Assembly (NCBI GenBank): GCA_958436045.1
Contig: CAUBIP010000040.1
Coordinates: 1 to 14,599 of the forward strand
DNA from: an uncultured Oscillospiraceae bacterium
GTDB lineage: Bacteria; Bacillota; Clostridia; Oscillospirales; Oscillospiraceae
Length of the DNA stretch: 14,599 bases
Direction: 5' to 3'
The position numbers and the translations under genes are program-made. The notes under the pieces were generated by a model. The model was given only the letters and a program-made list of their open reading frames with translations, was not told where the DNA came from and ran no database searches. Numbering within the stretch: position 1 is the first letter of the stretch; each line of letters begins with the position of its first letter. Of this stretch, positions 1-7,253 are shown piece by piece.

Positions 1-1577
1 TCCTTTGGCGGTGTATGATGCGGCGTGTTTCGCGCAGTATTTTCTGATGATGTTTTCTGCGGCTTTGCGGCAGCTCGGGCATGGCCGGATTGCGAGAGGT
101 AATGGCCGCCTGCTTGCTGGGCCCGCTTTTTCCGCCGTTCCGCGGCCTTTTTCCGGCGGATGCGCTCGCTGCGCAACCGCAGCAGGACGACGGCCAAAAT
201 CAGCGCCAGGGGGATGAGCAGCCAGAGAAATTTTTTCACCTGCCGCCCGGCACTCTTGGCTGCGTACTGCACCACATGCCGCTCCACGGCGGTGATGGGC
301 CGCAGCGTCGTCTCGCCGACTGTCTTGCCCTGATAGGTCACGGTGACGGTGCCGACGTCGTCCGTTGTTTCCAGCGGCGCGCTCAGGGTGTCCGCCCCGC
401 CGGTCAGCGCGTAGGACAGCTGCAGCTGGCTCTCGTCGTAATCCGCCGGGAGCAGCGCCGTGACATCCTGCGCCGGAGCGACGACGACGGAATCGACATT
501 CGCGTTCTTGACCTTCACCTGGGCCACCGGGACAAGTTGAGAGATCACTGTGGCAAAGCGGAAGCTCGTCAGGCCGTATTCCAGCAGCTTTTTCGTCTGC
601 ACGAAGCTGTCATAGACGACGCTGCCGTCGTCGTTCACAATCGTTTTGCAGCCGGTGACGATGCTGAGATAGTAGACATCGCCCTGCTTGACCGTCGAGA
701 TCAGGCAGCGGCCTGCCTTGCTGGTGTAGCCGGTTTTGACGCCCTTGGCCTTTTCATAGTAATAATCCGGGTTGATGGCCGTGCTCATGAGATAGTTCGT
801 CGTATGGACGATGCGCTTGTCACTGAGATTCGTCGCCGGGACCTCGTAGACTGCGGTGGAGACGATGGTCCGGAACGTCTCGTTCTGCAGGGCGGCCTCC
901 GTTATGAGGCGCAGATCCCGGGCGGTGGTGTAGTGGTCGTCGTCATGCAGGCCGTCGGGGTTGGCAAAGTGGGTGCCGGTGCAGCCCAAGGCCTGGGCCT
1001 TCTCGTTCATTTTTTCCACAAAGGCGTCGATCGTGCCGCCCAGGTGCTCCGCGACGACGCAGCAGGCGTCGTTTGCGGAGGGGAGCATGATGCAATAGAG
1101 CAGGTCCTCCATCGTCAGCGCCTCGCCGACCTGCAGCGATGCGGTGGAGCCGTCCGGGTCCAGCCCGGCCAGCGCAGTCTCGGTGACGGTGACCTCCTCG
1201 GCCAGGTCCTTGCAGAGCTCCAGTGCCAGCATACAGGTCATGATCTTCGTCAGGCTGGCGGGGTAGACCTTGTCGTCGGCATTTTTTTCGTAGACGATGG
1301 TCCCGGAATTCATCTCGACGAGCATCGCCGCCGCGGCGTCGACGGAGAAGGCCGGGTCGCTTGCGTCGGCAGGGGTACTGTCGCCGTTTTCTGAATCTGC
1401 GGGCGTCTCCTCGTCTGCCGGGGCTTCCTCATCTGCGGCGGCCTCATCCTGCGGCGAGTCTGTCTGCGCGGCGGCCGGATCGTTTCCGGGGTCATTGACG
1501 GCGGCGCAGGGGAGGGCGAGCGCGGAAAAAAGAAGGCTCAGCGCCAGAAAAAGCGACAAAATACGTGTCTTAACCAT
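1..1577 (-). CDS. D-alanyl-D-alanine carboxypeptidase (peptidase S11, DacF/PBP5-like), 3' end cut off
   Basis: This enzyme removes the terminal D-Ala from peptidoglycan pentapeptides outside the membrane, trimming cross-linking. The frame is open from the ATG at 1577 to the window start (525 codons, no stop). A signal peptide covers residues 1-26, followed by an acidic Asp/Glu/Ala/Pro-rich linker to about residue 80. All three penicillin-binding motifs are present in order: SLTK with nucleophile Ser108 and Lys111, SAN starting at Ser167, and KTG starting at Lys281. A C-terminal beta domain is followed by one membrane segment near residues 447-468 and a Lys/Arg-rich tail of more than 40 residues. 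Ordinary PBP5-type enzymes end in an amphipathic anchor, so the true membrane helix plus basic tail is a variation. GGAG lies 6 nt before the ATG. It is transcribed away from the ComEA-like gene. The family is certain; which Dac paralogue it is cannot be told. Confidence 0.93.
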   Translation of the reverse strand, partial: MVKTRILSLFLALSLLFSALALPCAAVNDPGNDPAAAQTDSPQDEAAADEEAPADEETPADSENGDSTPADASDPAFSVDAAAAMLVEMNSGTIVYEKNADDKVYPASLTKIMTCMLALELCKDLAEEVTVTETALAGLDPDGSTASLQVGEALTMEDLLYCIMLPSANDACCVVAEHLGGTIDAFVEKMNEKAQALGCTGTHFANPDGLHDDDHYTTARDLRLITEAALQNETFRTIVSTAVYEVPATNLSDKRIVHTTNYLMSTAINPDYYYEKAKGVKTGYTSKAGRCLISTVKQGDVYYLSIVTGCKTIVNDDGSVVYDSFVQTKKLLEYGLTSFRFATVISQLVPVAQVKVKNANVDSVVVAPAQDVTALLPADYDESQLQLSYALTGGADTLSAPLETTDDVGTVTVTYQGKTVGETTLRPITAVERHVVQYAAKSAGRQVKKFLWLLIPLALILAVVLLRLRSERIRRKKAAERRKKRAQQAGGHYLSQSGHARAAAKPQKTSSENTARNTPHHTPPK

Positions 1578-1617
1578 AAAAAACTCCAGTAAATTGCAAA
1601 ATATGCGGCAAAGGTGA

Positions 1618-1647
1618 TTGCTGCGTGCCCGCAGATTGTGATATACT
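1618..1647 (+). promoter_or_regulatory. Probable extended -10 promoter for the ComEA-like / two-component / GerM cluster
   Basis: TTGCTG (1618-1623), an 18-nt spacer and TATACT (1642-1647) preceded by TG at 1639-1640 (TGnTATACT) form a plausible extended -10 promoter. Transcription would start near 1654, about 90 nt before the ATG at 1744. The path runs straight through the opposing promoter at 1695-1723. The -35 box is not perfect, so this is a candidate only. Confidence 0.45.
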
Positions 1648-1694
1648 AAAAAAGAAGAATCAAAATTCGACCGGGCGCAGCGCGACTTTTTTCT

Positions 1695-1723
1695 ATTATA
1701 AGCAAGGAACGGGCTTGTGTCAA
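1695..1723 (-). promoter_or_regulatory. Consensus sigma-A promoter of the carboxypeptidase gene
   Basis: Read on the minus strand, TTGACA (1723-1718) is followed by exactly 17 nt and TATAAT (1700-1695), a perfect match to the vegetative consensus. Transcription would start near 1688, giving an untranslated leader of about 110 nt before the ATG at 1577. Its -35 box overlaps the alternative GTG start at 1717 of the divergent ComEA-like gene, another reason not to use that start. Confidence 0.75.
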
Positions 1724-1743
1724 CGAAAAGGCGGGGGATTTCT

Positions 1744-2175
1744 ATGAAAGCAAAGCTGCTGCGCTGGGGCCTGCTTCTGTGCTGCGCAGGCTTTTTGCTC
1801 TTTGGCCTGGGCCTGTACTTCGGCCGCACGACCGGCGGGACGGTCCTGTATCAGCGGCCAGCCGCTGCATCATCCGTGGCAGCCGAAGCGCCGGAAGCGC
1901 CGGAAGCACCAGAGACGCCGGAAGCACCGGAAGAACCGGACGCGCCGGAGGAGACCGCAACCGAACCGGAGGGCATGGCATCCCGCGTCAACCTGAATAC
2001 CGCCGACGCGGCAGCCCTGGAATCCCTGCCCGGGATCGGACCGGCCCTCGCCCAGCGGATTATCGACTACCGCACGGCCAACGGCCCATTTCAGACGACG
2101 GCGGAGATTCAGGACGTCCGCGGCATCGGCGCGGGGATCTATGAAAAGATCAAAGACAGCATAACAGTGGAGTGA
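1744..2175 (+). CDS. ComEA-like helix-hairpin-helix protein, membrane-anchored
   Basis: The 143-residue protein has an N-terminal membrane segment (about residues 8-26), an extracellular Ala-Pro-Glu repeat linker (about 48-76) and a C-terminal ComEA-type double helix-hairpin-helix domain (about 80-143). The domain carries the signatures VNLNTADAAALESLPGIG and IQDVRGIGAGIYEKI, whose glycine hairpins contact the DNA backbone. In competent bacteria ComEA binds incoming DNA at the cell surface; here no comEC or comEB is visible, so a role in uptake is inference. The ATG at 1744 is preferred to the GTG at 1717 because GGGGGA lies 5-6 nt upstream of it and the hydrophobic segment follows directly. 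It ends 6 nt before the response regulator gene, so it is probably co-transcribed with it, an odd partner for a sensor system. Confidence 0.85.
   Translation: MKAKLLRWGLLLCCAGFLLFGLGLYFGRTTGGTVLYQRPAAASSVAAEAPEAPEAPETPEAPEEPDAPEETATEPEGMASRVNLNTADAAALESLPGIGPALAQRIIDYRTANGPFQTTAEIQDVRGIGAGIYEKIKDSITVE
1885..1953 (+). repeat. Tandem 9-bp coding repeat (Ala-Pro-Glu linker)
   Basis: Imperfect tandem copies of a 9-nt unit (consensus GCGCCGGAA) encode the A-P-E linker of the ComEA-like protein, with Thr, Glu and Asp substitutions in some units. Such arrays change length by slippage, so the reach of the DNA-binding domain from the membrane may vary between strains. Confidence 0.8.
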
Positions 2176-2181
2176 GGAACA

Positions 2182-2856
2182 ATGAAGATTTTAGTGGTGG
2201 ATGACGAGGCGGTTTTGGTCAAGGGGATCAAATTCAACCTCTGCAATGATGGCTATGATGTCGTGACCGGCAGCAATGGCCGCGAAGCGGTGGAGCTGGC
2301 GGCGGACCCGTCTGTAGACCTTATCATCCTGGATCTGATGATGCCGGAGATGGACGGCCTGATGGCCTGCGCCAAGATCCGGACATTTTCCGATGTCCCG
2401 ATCCTGATGCTCACGGCGAAGGCAGAGGATATGGATAAGCTTATCGGCTTTGACCATGGGGCGGATGACTATATGACAAAGCCCTTTAACATCCTGGAGC
2501 TCAAGGCCCGGGTCCGGGCGCTGCTGCGGCGCGCCAAGCGGGAGCCGGAGCAGGCCGTCTGGCTGACAGGCGGCCCCATTCGCCTGAATACCCAGAGCAG
2601 GACGGTCTTTCGGGGCAATACCCAGGTCGATCTGACCCTCAAGGAGTTTGACCTGGTGGAGCTGTTGCTTCGCAACCCGGAGCGGGTCTACTCCCGGGAG
2701 GCGCTGCTCGACGCCATCTGGGGCTACGAGTACCGCAGCGATATTCGGACGGTGGATGTGCACATCCGCCGCATCCGGGAGAAGCTGGAGGAGAATCCTG
2801 CCGCGCCGCAGCATATTCTGACCAAGTGGGGAGTGGGCTACTATTTCAAAGCATGA
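2182..2856 (+). CDS. OmpR/PhoB-family response regulator
   Basis: A 224-residue cytoplasmic transcription factor. The receiver domain (residues 1-115) has the acidic pair Asp7-Asp8, phospho-acceptor Asp51 in LIILDLMMPEMDG, Thr78 and Lys100 in the YMTKPF motif. A winged-helix DNA-binding domain (about 128-224) follows, with YRSDIRTVDVHIRRIREKL as recognition helix region and WGVGYYF as the terminal hairpin. It is full length and intact. GAGG sits 5 nt before the ATG. The kinase frame follows directly: an ATGA at 2853 overlaps this gene's stop codon. The partner is therefore almost certainly the next gene. The target genes are unknown; the cell-wall hydrolase upstream and the GerM lipoprotein downstream suggest an envelope-related regulon, by inference. 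Confidence 0.95.
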   Translation: MKILVVDDEAVLVKGIKFNLCNDGYDVVTGSNGREAVELAADPSVDLIILDLMMPEMDGLMACAKIRTFSDVPILMLTAKAEDMDKLIGFDHGADDYMTKPFNILELKARVRALLRRAKREPEQAVWLTGGPIRLNTQSRTVFRGNTQVDLTLKEFDLVELLLRNPERVYSREALLDAIWGYEYRSDIRTVDVHIRRIREKLEENPAAPQHILTKWGVGYYFKA

Positions 2857-2926
2857 GAAGGGAAATCGCCGCGGCCTCCGGCGGCTGCTGCCCAGCACGT
2901 CCCAGGCCAAGCATGCAGCGCTTTAT

Positions 2927-4294
2927 GTGCTCATCACGGCGGTGGCGCTGTGCCTGCTGAACCTCATCGCCGCCGTTTCGACCCGGAATCTGGTGTTCCG
3001 GTCCAACGCGGCGTCGATGCAGGATAAGGCGCAGCTCGTGGCCTCGTCCCTGGCGGGGCTGGATGAGCTGACCCAGGAGCGGGTCGCCCAGACAATGGAG
3101 GTCCTGGCGGACCTGCGCTCCACCCGCGTCGTCGTCACGGACGCCAGTGGGCGGATGGTCTACGACTCCCGGGCCGAGGGGCAGAGCAAGCAGGTGTATT
3201 TCCTCCTGCCCGAGGTCGTGCAGGCGCTGGAGGGCAACGATGTTTTCTACTGCCAGTATACCGGCGAAGCTGTCGAGAGTCACGCCGCCGCGCCGGTGCT
3301 TTATTACGACGCCCCCATGGGCGCGGTCTATCTCATGGCCTACGATACGGACCAAGGCACGCTCATCGCGTCCCTGGAGGGGAATCTTCTGAAGATCACG
3401 GTGCTGCTGGAGCTGGCGGTCATCTTGATCTCTCTGCTGTTCTCCTCCGCCTTCTCCCGCCGGATGAACCGCGTGCTGGACTCCATCCGGACTGTGCGGG
3501 CCGGGGATTACACCCACCAGCTGGAGATGACCGGCCATGACGAGGTCTCCCAGCTGGCCCAGGAATTTAACGAGCTGACGGACCGGCTGCACGAATCGGA
3601 GCAGCTGCGCCGCCGCTTTGTCTCCGATGCGTCCCACGAGCTCAAAACGCCGCTGGCGTCCATCAAGCTGCTGGCGGATTCGATTTTGCAAAATGAGATG
3701 GACAGCGAGACGGTCCGGGAATTTGTCGCGGATATCAGCACCGAGGCCGACCGCCTGACCCGCCTTTCCGCCCGCTTGCTGGAGCTGACGAAGCTGGACG
3801 CCCAGGTGATGCAGCCTCGGGAGGTCGTCGACGTGAGCGGGACGGTCCGGCAGGTGCTGAAAATGCTGCGGCCCCAGCTGGAGCAGCAGCATATCAAGGC
3901 AAGCTGCGACCTTGCAGGCGGCGCGACGATCCTCGCCACGGAGGACGACCTTTACCAGATTGTCTTCAATCTGGCGGAGAACGGCATCAAATACAACCGC
4001 CCCGGCGGCGCGCTCCTGCTGCAGGTGGAGCGCCGGGACGAGACCGTCATCCTGACCGTGGCGGACACCGGCATCGGCATCCCGGACGACGCCATGGCCC
4101 ATATTTTCGAACGCTTTTACCGGGTGGACAAGGCCCGCTCCCGCCAGGCCGGCGGGACAGGGCTGGGCCTTTCCATCGTACATGATATGGCCGAGCGGCA
4201 CTTCGGCACGATCGAAGTCGCCCACCGGGACCCGGTGGGGACACGCTTCCAGGTGACGTTCCCGCTGTTTGCCGTGGAGGAGGAGCCGGAATGA
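2927..4294 (+). CDS. Membrane sensor histidine kinase (PhoR/WalK-like layout), start uncertain
   Basis: Numbering from the GTG at 2927 gives 455 residues. In order: first membrane segment (1-17), extracellular sensor region (about 20-152), second membrane segment (about 154-174), HAMP linker (175-227), HisKA with His237 in SHELKTPLASIK, and an ATPase domain (335-452) with N box Asn352 in NLAENGIKYN, DTGIGIP at 380-386, FERFYRVDKA and the GGTGLGLSIV lid. All catalytic motifs are intact. The start is a problem. The GTG has no good ribosome binding site and leaves almost no cytoplasmic residues before the first helix. Upstream in the same frame the DNA encodes a basic stretch (NRRGLRRLLPSTSQAKHA) typical of a kinase N terminus, but it has no ATG, GTG or TTG. 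The ATG at 2853 overlaps the regulator stop but is one base out of frame. Confidence 0.92.
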   Translation: MLITAVALCLLNLIAAVSTRNLVFRSNAASMQDKAQLVASSLAGLDELTQERVAQTMEVLADLRSTRVVVTDASGRMVYDSRAEGQSKQVYFLLPEVVQALEGNDVFYCQYTGEAVESHAAAPVLYYDAPMGAVYLMAYDTDQGTLIASLEGNLLKITVLLELAVILISLLFSSAFSRRMNRVLDSIRTVRAGDYTHQLEMTGHDEVSQLAQEFNELTDRLHESEQLRRRFVSDASHELKTPLASIKLLADSILQNEMDSETVREFVADISTEADRLTRLSARLLELTKLDAQVMQPREVVDVSGTVRQVLKMLRPQLEQQHIKASCDLAGGATILATEDDLYQIVFNLAENGIKYNRPGGALLLQVERRDETVILTVADTGIGIPDDAMAHIFERFYRVDKARSRQAGGTGLGLSIVHDMAERHFGTIEVAHRDPVGTRFQVTFPLFAVEEEPE

Positions 4295-5634
4295 GACGAT
4301 TGCTTTGGAGCGCCGCACTTCTGCTGGCGCTGCTGGCAGGCTGCGCTGCCCAGGAAACGGCGGGGGACGCGGTACAGCCGGTGAATTTTTACTACCCCCG
4401 CGTCACGCCCGCCTATGGGCAGGCTGACGGCTGCCTGGCGGCGGAGGTCTGCGACTGGGGCGCGCAGGAGATGGACTATCTGGCGCTCCTGGACCGCTAT
4501 CTCCAGGGCCCCGTCTCAGAAGAGCTCCGGCAGCCGCTGCCGGAGGGGACGGCATTTCTGGACGTCACCGTCCAGGCCCAGTGCGCCAATGTGACGGCGA
4601 ACGCCGCCTTTGCCACGCTCTCCGGCAGCGCGCTTTCCGAGGCGGCCTGCTGCCTGGCAAAGACGCTGCTGGAGCTGCCCGGGATCCAGTCCGTCCGCCT
4701 GTCCGCCAAGAACGCGCTGCTGGACGGGCAGAGCTCCCTGTTTTTGACAAATGACAGCATCATCCTTTCTGACGACGGCGCCAGCACCTTTGAGCTGCCC
4801 ATGGCCCTGTATTTCGCGTCGGACGATGGCCGCTATTTATGCGAGCAGACCTTGACCGTCCCCACGGACCTGACCGGCGCACTGCCGTCGTACCTCATCG
4901 AGCAGCTGATCGAAAACCCGGCCGGGGAGGGGAGGCGGACGCTGCCTGCAGACCTCCGGGTCCTGGATACGACGATCGAGAACGGTGTCTGCACCGTCGA
5001 CCTCTCCCAGCAATTTCTCGACGATATGCCCCAGACGGCGCTGGAGGAGCGGCTGCGGGTCTTTTCCATCGTCAATACCCTGACGGGGATCGACAATGTG
5101 GATGCCGTGCGCATCCTCGTCTCCGGCGCACCGGTGGAGCGGTACCTGTACCTGGACCTGCAGCAGGATCTGGTCCGGGAGCCGTCGGTCATCGCTGCGG
5201 CGCACCCGGCGCTCAGCACCTTTGACGCGACGCTGTGCCTGCCCATGGAGGGGCAGAGCGGGCTCTTTGCCTGCCCGATCCAGTTGGAGAGCCGCGCCAA
5301 TGAGGACAAATGCCGCCTCGTCCTGGATGCGCTGCTGGCCTATTCCGGGGGCAACGGGTATTATAATCCGCTGCCAGCGGGACTTATCATCCGGGCATTT
5401 TCCCGGGAGAATGGCGTCTGCTACATTGATTTCTCCGCCGATCCCCTGGGCGACTGTCAGGACCCGGCGCAGATGCGCCAGTGTGTCCAGGCCATCGTCC
5501 TATCCCTGCGGGAGTCGGTGACAAGCTGCCTGGTGCAGATCACCGTCAACGGCATCCCGTTGCAGCAGCTCCACGCCCTCTATACAGAGCACAGCCGGTA
5601 CTATGTTCCGGAGCTGAGCCAGTTATACCGCTAA
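4291..5634 (+). CDS. GerM-domain lipoprotein, partner of the two-component system
   Basis: A 447-residue secreted lipoprotein. A lipobox LLAGC places the lipidated Cys at residue 18. One region reads as a clear GerM domain: about 192-284, with LIEQLIENP, ADLRVLDTTIENGVCTVDLS and VRILVSG. Two others have the same plan of helix, Leu/Pro turn, the Asn-Gly-Val-Cys-type strand and a final Val-rich strand: about 62-138, and about 337-424 with IIRAFSRENGVCYIDFS. GerM domains occur in spore germination/sporulation proteins and in LpqB, the lipoprotein encoded beside the MtrAB two-component system of Actinobacteria. The ATG overlaps the kinase stop codon in an ATGA, so translation is coupled. The context suggests it acts at the outer membrane face to modulate the kinase. 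Three copies rather than one or two is unusual. It is the last gene of the cluster. Confidence 0.88.
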   Translation: MRRLLWSAALLLALLAGCAAQETAGDAVQPVNFYYPRVTPAYGQADGCLAAEVCDWGAQEMDYLALLDRYLQGPVSEELRQPLPEGTAFLDVTVQAQCANVTANAAFATLSGSALSEAACCLAKTLLELPGIQSVRLSAKNALLDGQSSLFLTNDSIILSDDGASTFELPMALYFASDDGRYLCEQTLTVPTDLTGALPSYLIEQLIENPAGEGRRTLPADLRVLDTTIENGVCTVDLSQQFLDDMPQTALEERLRVFSIVNTLTGIDNVDAVRILVSGAPVERYLYLDLQQDLVREPSVIAAAHPALSTFDATLCLPMEGQSGLFACPIQLESRANEDKCRLVLDALLAYSGGNGYYNPLPAGLIIRAFSRENGVCYIDFSADPLGDCQDPAQMRQCVQAIVLSLRESVTSCLVQITVNGIPLQQLHALYTEHSRYYVPELSQLYR

Positions 5635-5643
5635 AAACACATC

Positions 5644-5677
5644 AGGCGCGCCGTAAGCTACAACTTACGGCGCGCCT
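5644..5677. terminator. Perfect 14-bp hairpin just after the GerM gene
   Basis: AGGCGCGCCGTAAG (5644-5657), a 6-nt loop and the exact inverse CTTACGGCGCGCCT (5664-5677). It begins 9 nt after the GerM stop, the place for a terminator. On the plus strand no T-run follows; on the minus strand a TGTTTTTA follows about 4 nt later, so it may stop transcripts from the pyr side at least as well. Confidence 0.6.
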
Positions 5678-5702
5678 CAGTCTGGCCCAAAAGCCTCGCA
5701 AA

Positions 5703-5743
5703 GCTTGTGCCGCGCATGGCGCAAAGCAAGTCAAAATTTTTTT
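5703..5743 (+). terminator. Weak hairpin followed by a T7 run
   Basis: GCTTGTGCC (5703-5711) pairs with GGCGCAAAGC (5718-5727) with one bulge and one G-T pair. A run of seven T (5737-5743) lies 9 nt further on. The distance is long for a classical intrinsic terminator, so the call is tentative. Confidence 0.3.
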
Positions 5744-5824
5744 CCGGCGGCAAGTGGGTGAGCCTCCAAGAGGGCAAGTGTAGCGCAGCGCGATTGGCGA
5801 ATAAGCGAGAGTCAAACTCTTAAG

Positions 5825-5855
5825 CGAGGGGCAAAATCAAAGATTTTGCCCCTCG
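5825..5855. repeat. Perfect 14-bp inverted repeat with AAA loop
   Basis: CGAGGGGCAAAATC (5825-5838), loop AAA, GATTTTGCCCCTCG (5842-5855). The arm shares GGCAAAAT with the next palindrome at 5882-5911, so the two look like diverged copies of one element. No T-run follows on either strand. Confidence 0.75.
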
Positions 5856-5881
5856 AGCTTATACAGCGGAGTCTCGTTTGA

Positions 5882-5911
5882 GAGCGTGGCAAAATATATT
5901 TTGCCACGCTC
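5882..5911. repeat. Perfect 30-bp palindrome directly after pyrI
   Basis: A fully symmetrical 30-bp sequence whose half is GAGCGTGGCAAAATA, centred between 5896 and 5897. It starts 4 nt after the pyrI stop codon on the minus strand, so it probably marks the 3' end of the pyrimidine operon transcript, as a terminator or an RNA-stabilising end. No U-tract follows the stem. Confidence 0.7.
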
Positions 5912-5915
5912 ACGC

Positions 5916-6332
5916 TTATTCCGCTTTTGTATCGCAGTAAATGCAGCGGTAGACGCCGTTTTCCGGGTCGGTCAGCTTGAAGACATGCTCCAGCTCCTGC
6001 TCGATGGACGTGATGCACCGGGGATTCTTACACTTGAGAACGCCGGAGATTGTCTCGGGCAGCTTCGGGTGGATCTTCTTCGTGATGACGCCGTCGGTGA
6101 TGACATTGACGGTGATCTGCGGGGCAATATAGCCAAGCAGGTCAAAATTCAGGTCGATGACCTCGTTGACCTTGAGAATGTCCTTCTTCTCCAGCTTGTT
6201 GCTGACGGCATTCTTAATCAGCGCGACTTCGCAGTGCATGTCGTCCAGCTTCAGGTATTTGTAGAGCTCCATGCCGCGGCCAGCCGGAATATGGTCGATG
6301 ACAATGCCGTTTTTAATGGTACCAATAATCAT
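5916..6332 (-). CDS. pyrI: Aspartate carbamoyltransferase regulatory chain
   Basis: A 138-residue cytoplasmic protein that binds nucleotide effectors and links catalytic PyrB trimers into an allosteric holoenzyme. The N-terminal allosteric domain covers about residues 1-95 (GTVIDHI-type start, here NGIVIDHIPAGRG). The C-terminal zinc domain has the four expected ligands Cys101, Cys106, Cys130 and Cys133 (CKNPRC and CIYC). It is slightly shorter than the enterobacterial chain of about 153 residues. The ATG lies 3 nt after the pyrB stop, with a GGGGGTGG sequence inside the end of pyrB as ribosome binding site. It is the last gene of the operon, with a palindrome right after it. Its presence predicts CTP/ATP control of the first committed step at enzyme level, besides any transcriptional control. 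Confidence 0.96.
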   Translation of the reverse strand: MIIGTIKNGIVIDHIPAGRGMELYKYLKLDDMHCEVALIKNAVSNKLEKKDILKVNEVIDLNFDLLGYIAPQITVNVITDGVITKKIHPKLPETISGVLKCKNPRCITSIEQELEHVFKLTDPENGVYRCIYCDTKAE

Positions 6333-6335
6333 TTG

Positions 6336-7253
6336 TTACGCCACCCCCAGAAGTTTCAGAATCAGTGCCATACGGATATATTTGCCGCAGAGGACCTGCT
6401 TGAAGTAGCAGGCGCGCGGGTCTTTATCAACCGCCACGGAGATCTCATTGACACGGGGCAGGGGATGGAGGATCGCCAGGTCCTGCTTCGCGGTTTTGAG
6501 CTTGTCAGGCGTCAAAATATAGCTGTCCTTCAGGCGGATATAATCGGCCTCGTTGAAGAAGCGCTCCCGCTGGACGCGGGTCATATAGAGAATATCCAGC
6601 TGCGGCATGGCCTCGTCCAGGCTCGTCGTCTCGATATAGTCGATGCCGTTCTTATCCAGAATTTCACTGCGGACATGCTCCGGGATGCGCAGCTCCTCCG
6701 GGGAAATCAGGATGAACCGGACGCCCGGATAGCGGCTCATGGCGGAGATGAGGGAGTGAACCGTCCGGCCAAACTTCAGGTCACCGCAGCAACCGATGGT
6801 CAGGTTGTCCAGGTGCCCCTTCTCCCGGCGGATGGTCAGCAGGTCCGTCAGGGTCTGGGTCGGGTGGTTGTGGCCGCCGTCCCCGGCGTTGATGACCGGG
6901 ATGGTGACATTTTGCGCGGCAACAAAGGGCGCGCCCTCTTTCGGGTGCCGCATGGCAATGATATCGGCAAAGCAGGAGACCGTCCGGGCTGTATCAGCGA
7001 CGCTCTCGCCCTTGGAGACGGAGCTGCCGCTGGCGTCGGAGAAGCCGATAACACTGCCGCCCAGCTCGTACATGGCTGCCTCAAAGCTCAGCCGCGTCCG
7101 GGTCGAGGGCTCGTAGAAGAGCGTCGCCAGCTTTTTATACTTGCACTTTTCGCGGTAGGCCTCGGGGTGGGCGATGATGTCCTCCGCCGTGGTGATGAGG
7201 TTGTCGATCTCCTCCTGGGAGAGATCGCGGATGTCGATCAGGTCTTTTTTCAT
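6336..7253 (-). CDS. pyrB: Aspartate carbamoyltransferase catalytic chain
   Basis: A 305-residue enzyme that joins carbamoyl phosphate and L-aspartate to N-carbamoyl-L-aspartate. The carbamoyl phosphate site STRTR is at 50-54. The mobile-loop Lys81 lies in SSVSKGES, and MRHP (101-104), HNHPTQT (128-134) and the domain-closing HPLPR (263-267) are all present. Length and motifs are those of the class found with PyrI in enterobacteria and clostridia (305-310 residues). The ATG overlaps the pyrE stop in an ATGA, with GGAGG about 6 nt upstream, so translation is coupled to pyrE. Adjacent pyrI completes the holoenzyme. Confidence 0.97.
   Translation of the reverse strand: MKKDLIDIRDLSQEEIDNLITTAEDIIAHPEAYREKCKYKKLATLFYEPSTRTRLSFEAAMYELGGSVIGFSDASGSSVSKGESVADTARTVSCFADIIAMRHPKEGAPFVAAQNVTIPVINAGDGGHNHPTQTLTDLLTIRREKGHLDNLTIGCCGDLKFGRTVHSLISAMSRYPGVRFILISPEELRIPEHVRSEILDKNGIDYIETTSLDEAMPQLDILYMTRVQRERFFNEADYIRLKDSYILTPDKLKTAKQDLAILHPLPRVNEISVAVDKDPRACYFKQVLCGKYIRMALILKLLGVA

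Larger units (their letters stand above)
5635..5915. other. Convergent intergenic gap of 281 bp with four hairpins
   Basis: No gene is supported here. The gap lies between the 3' ends of the GerM gene (plus) and pyrI (minus), and is built of separate inverted repeats at 5644-5677, 5703-5727, 5825-5855 and 5882-5911. Short related words recur around them: AATAAGCG near 5801 and its inverse CGCTTATT near 5913, and GAGAGTCAAACTC-like and GAGTCTCGTTTGAGAG segments. The arrangement is too elaborate for two simple terminators. Confidence 0.6.

Noticed and set aside
81..1394. Plus-strand 437-residue open frame
   Set aside because: It is antisense to the carboxypeptidase gene, which has all three catalytic motifs; the product is low-complexity His/Gly/Asp-rich sequence.
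1717..1743. GTG start for the ComEA-like protein
   Set aside because: No ribosome binding site, and it overlaps the -35 box of the opposing promoter; the ATG at 1744 has a good site.
2846..4318. Minus-strand 490-residue open frame
   Set aside because: Antisense shadow of the histidine kinase in GC-rich DNA; no recognisable domain.
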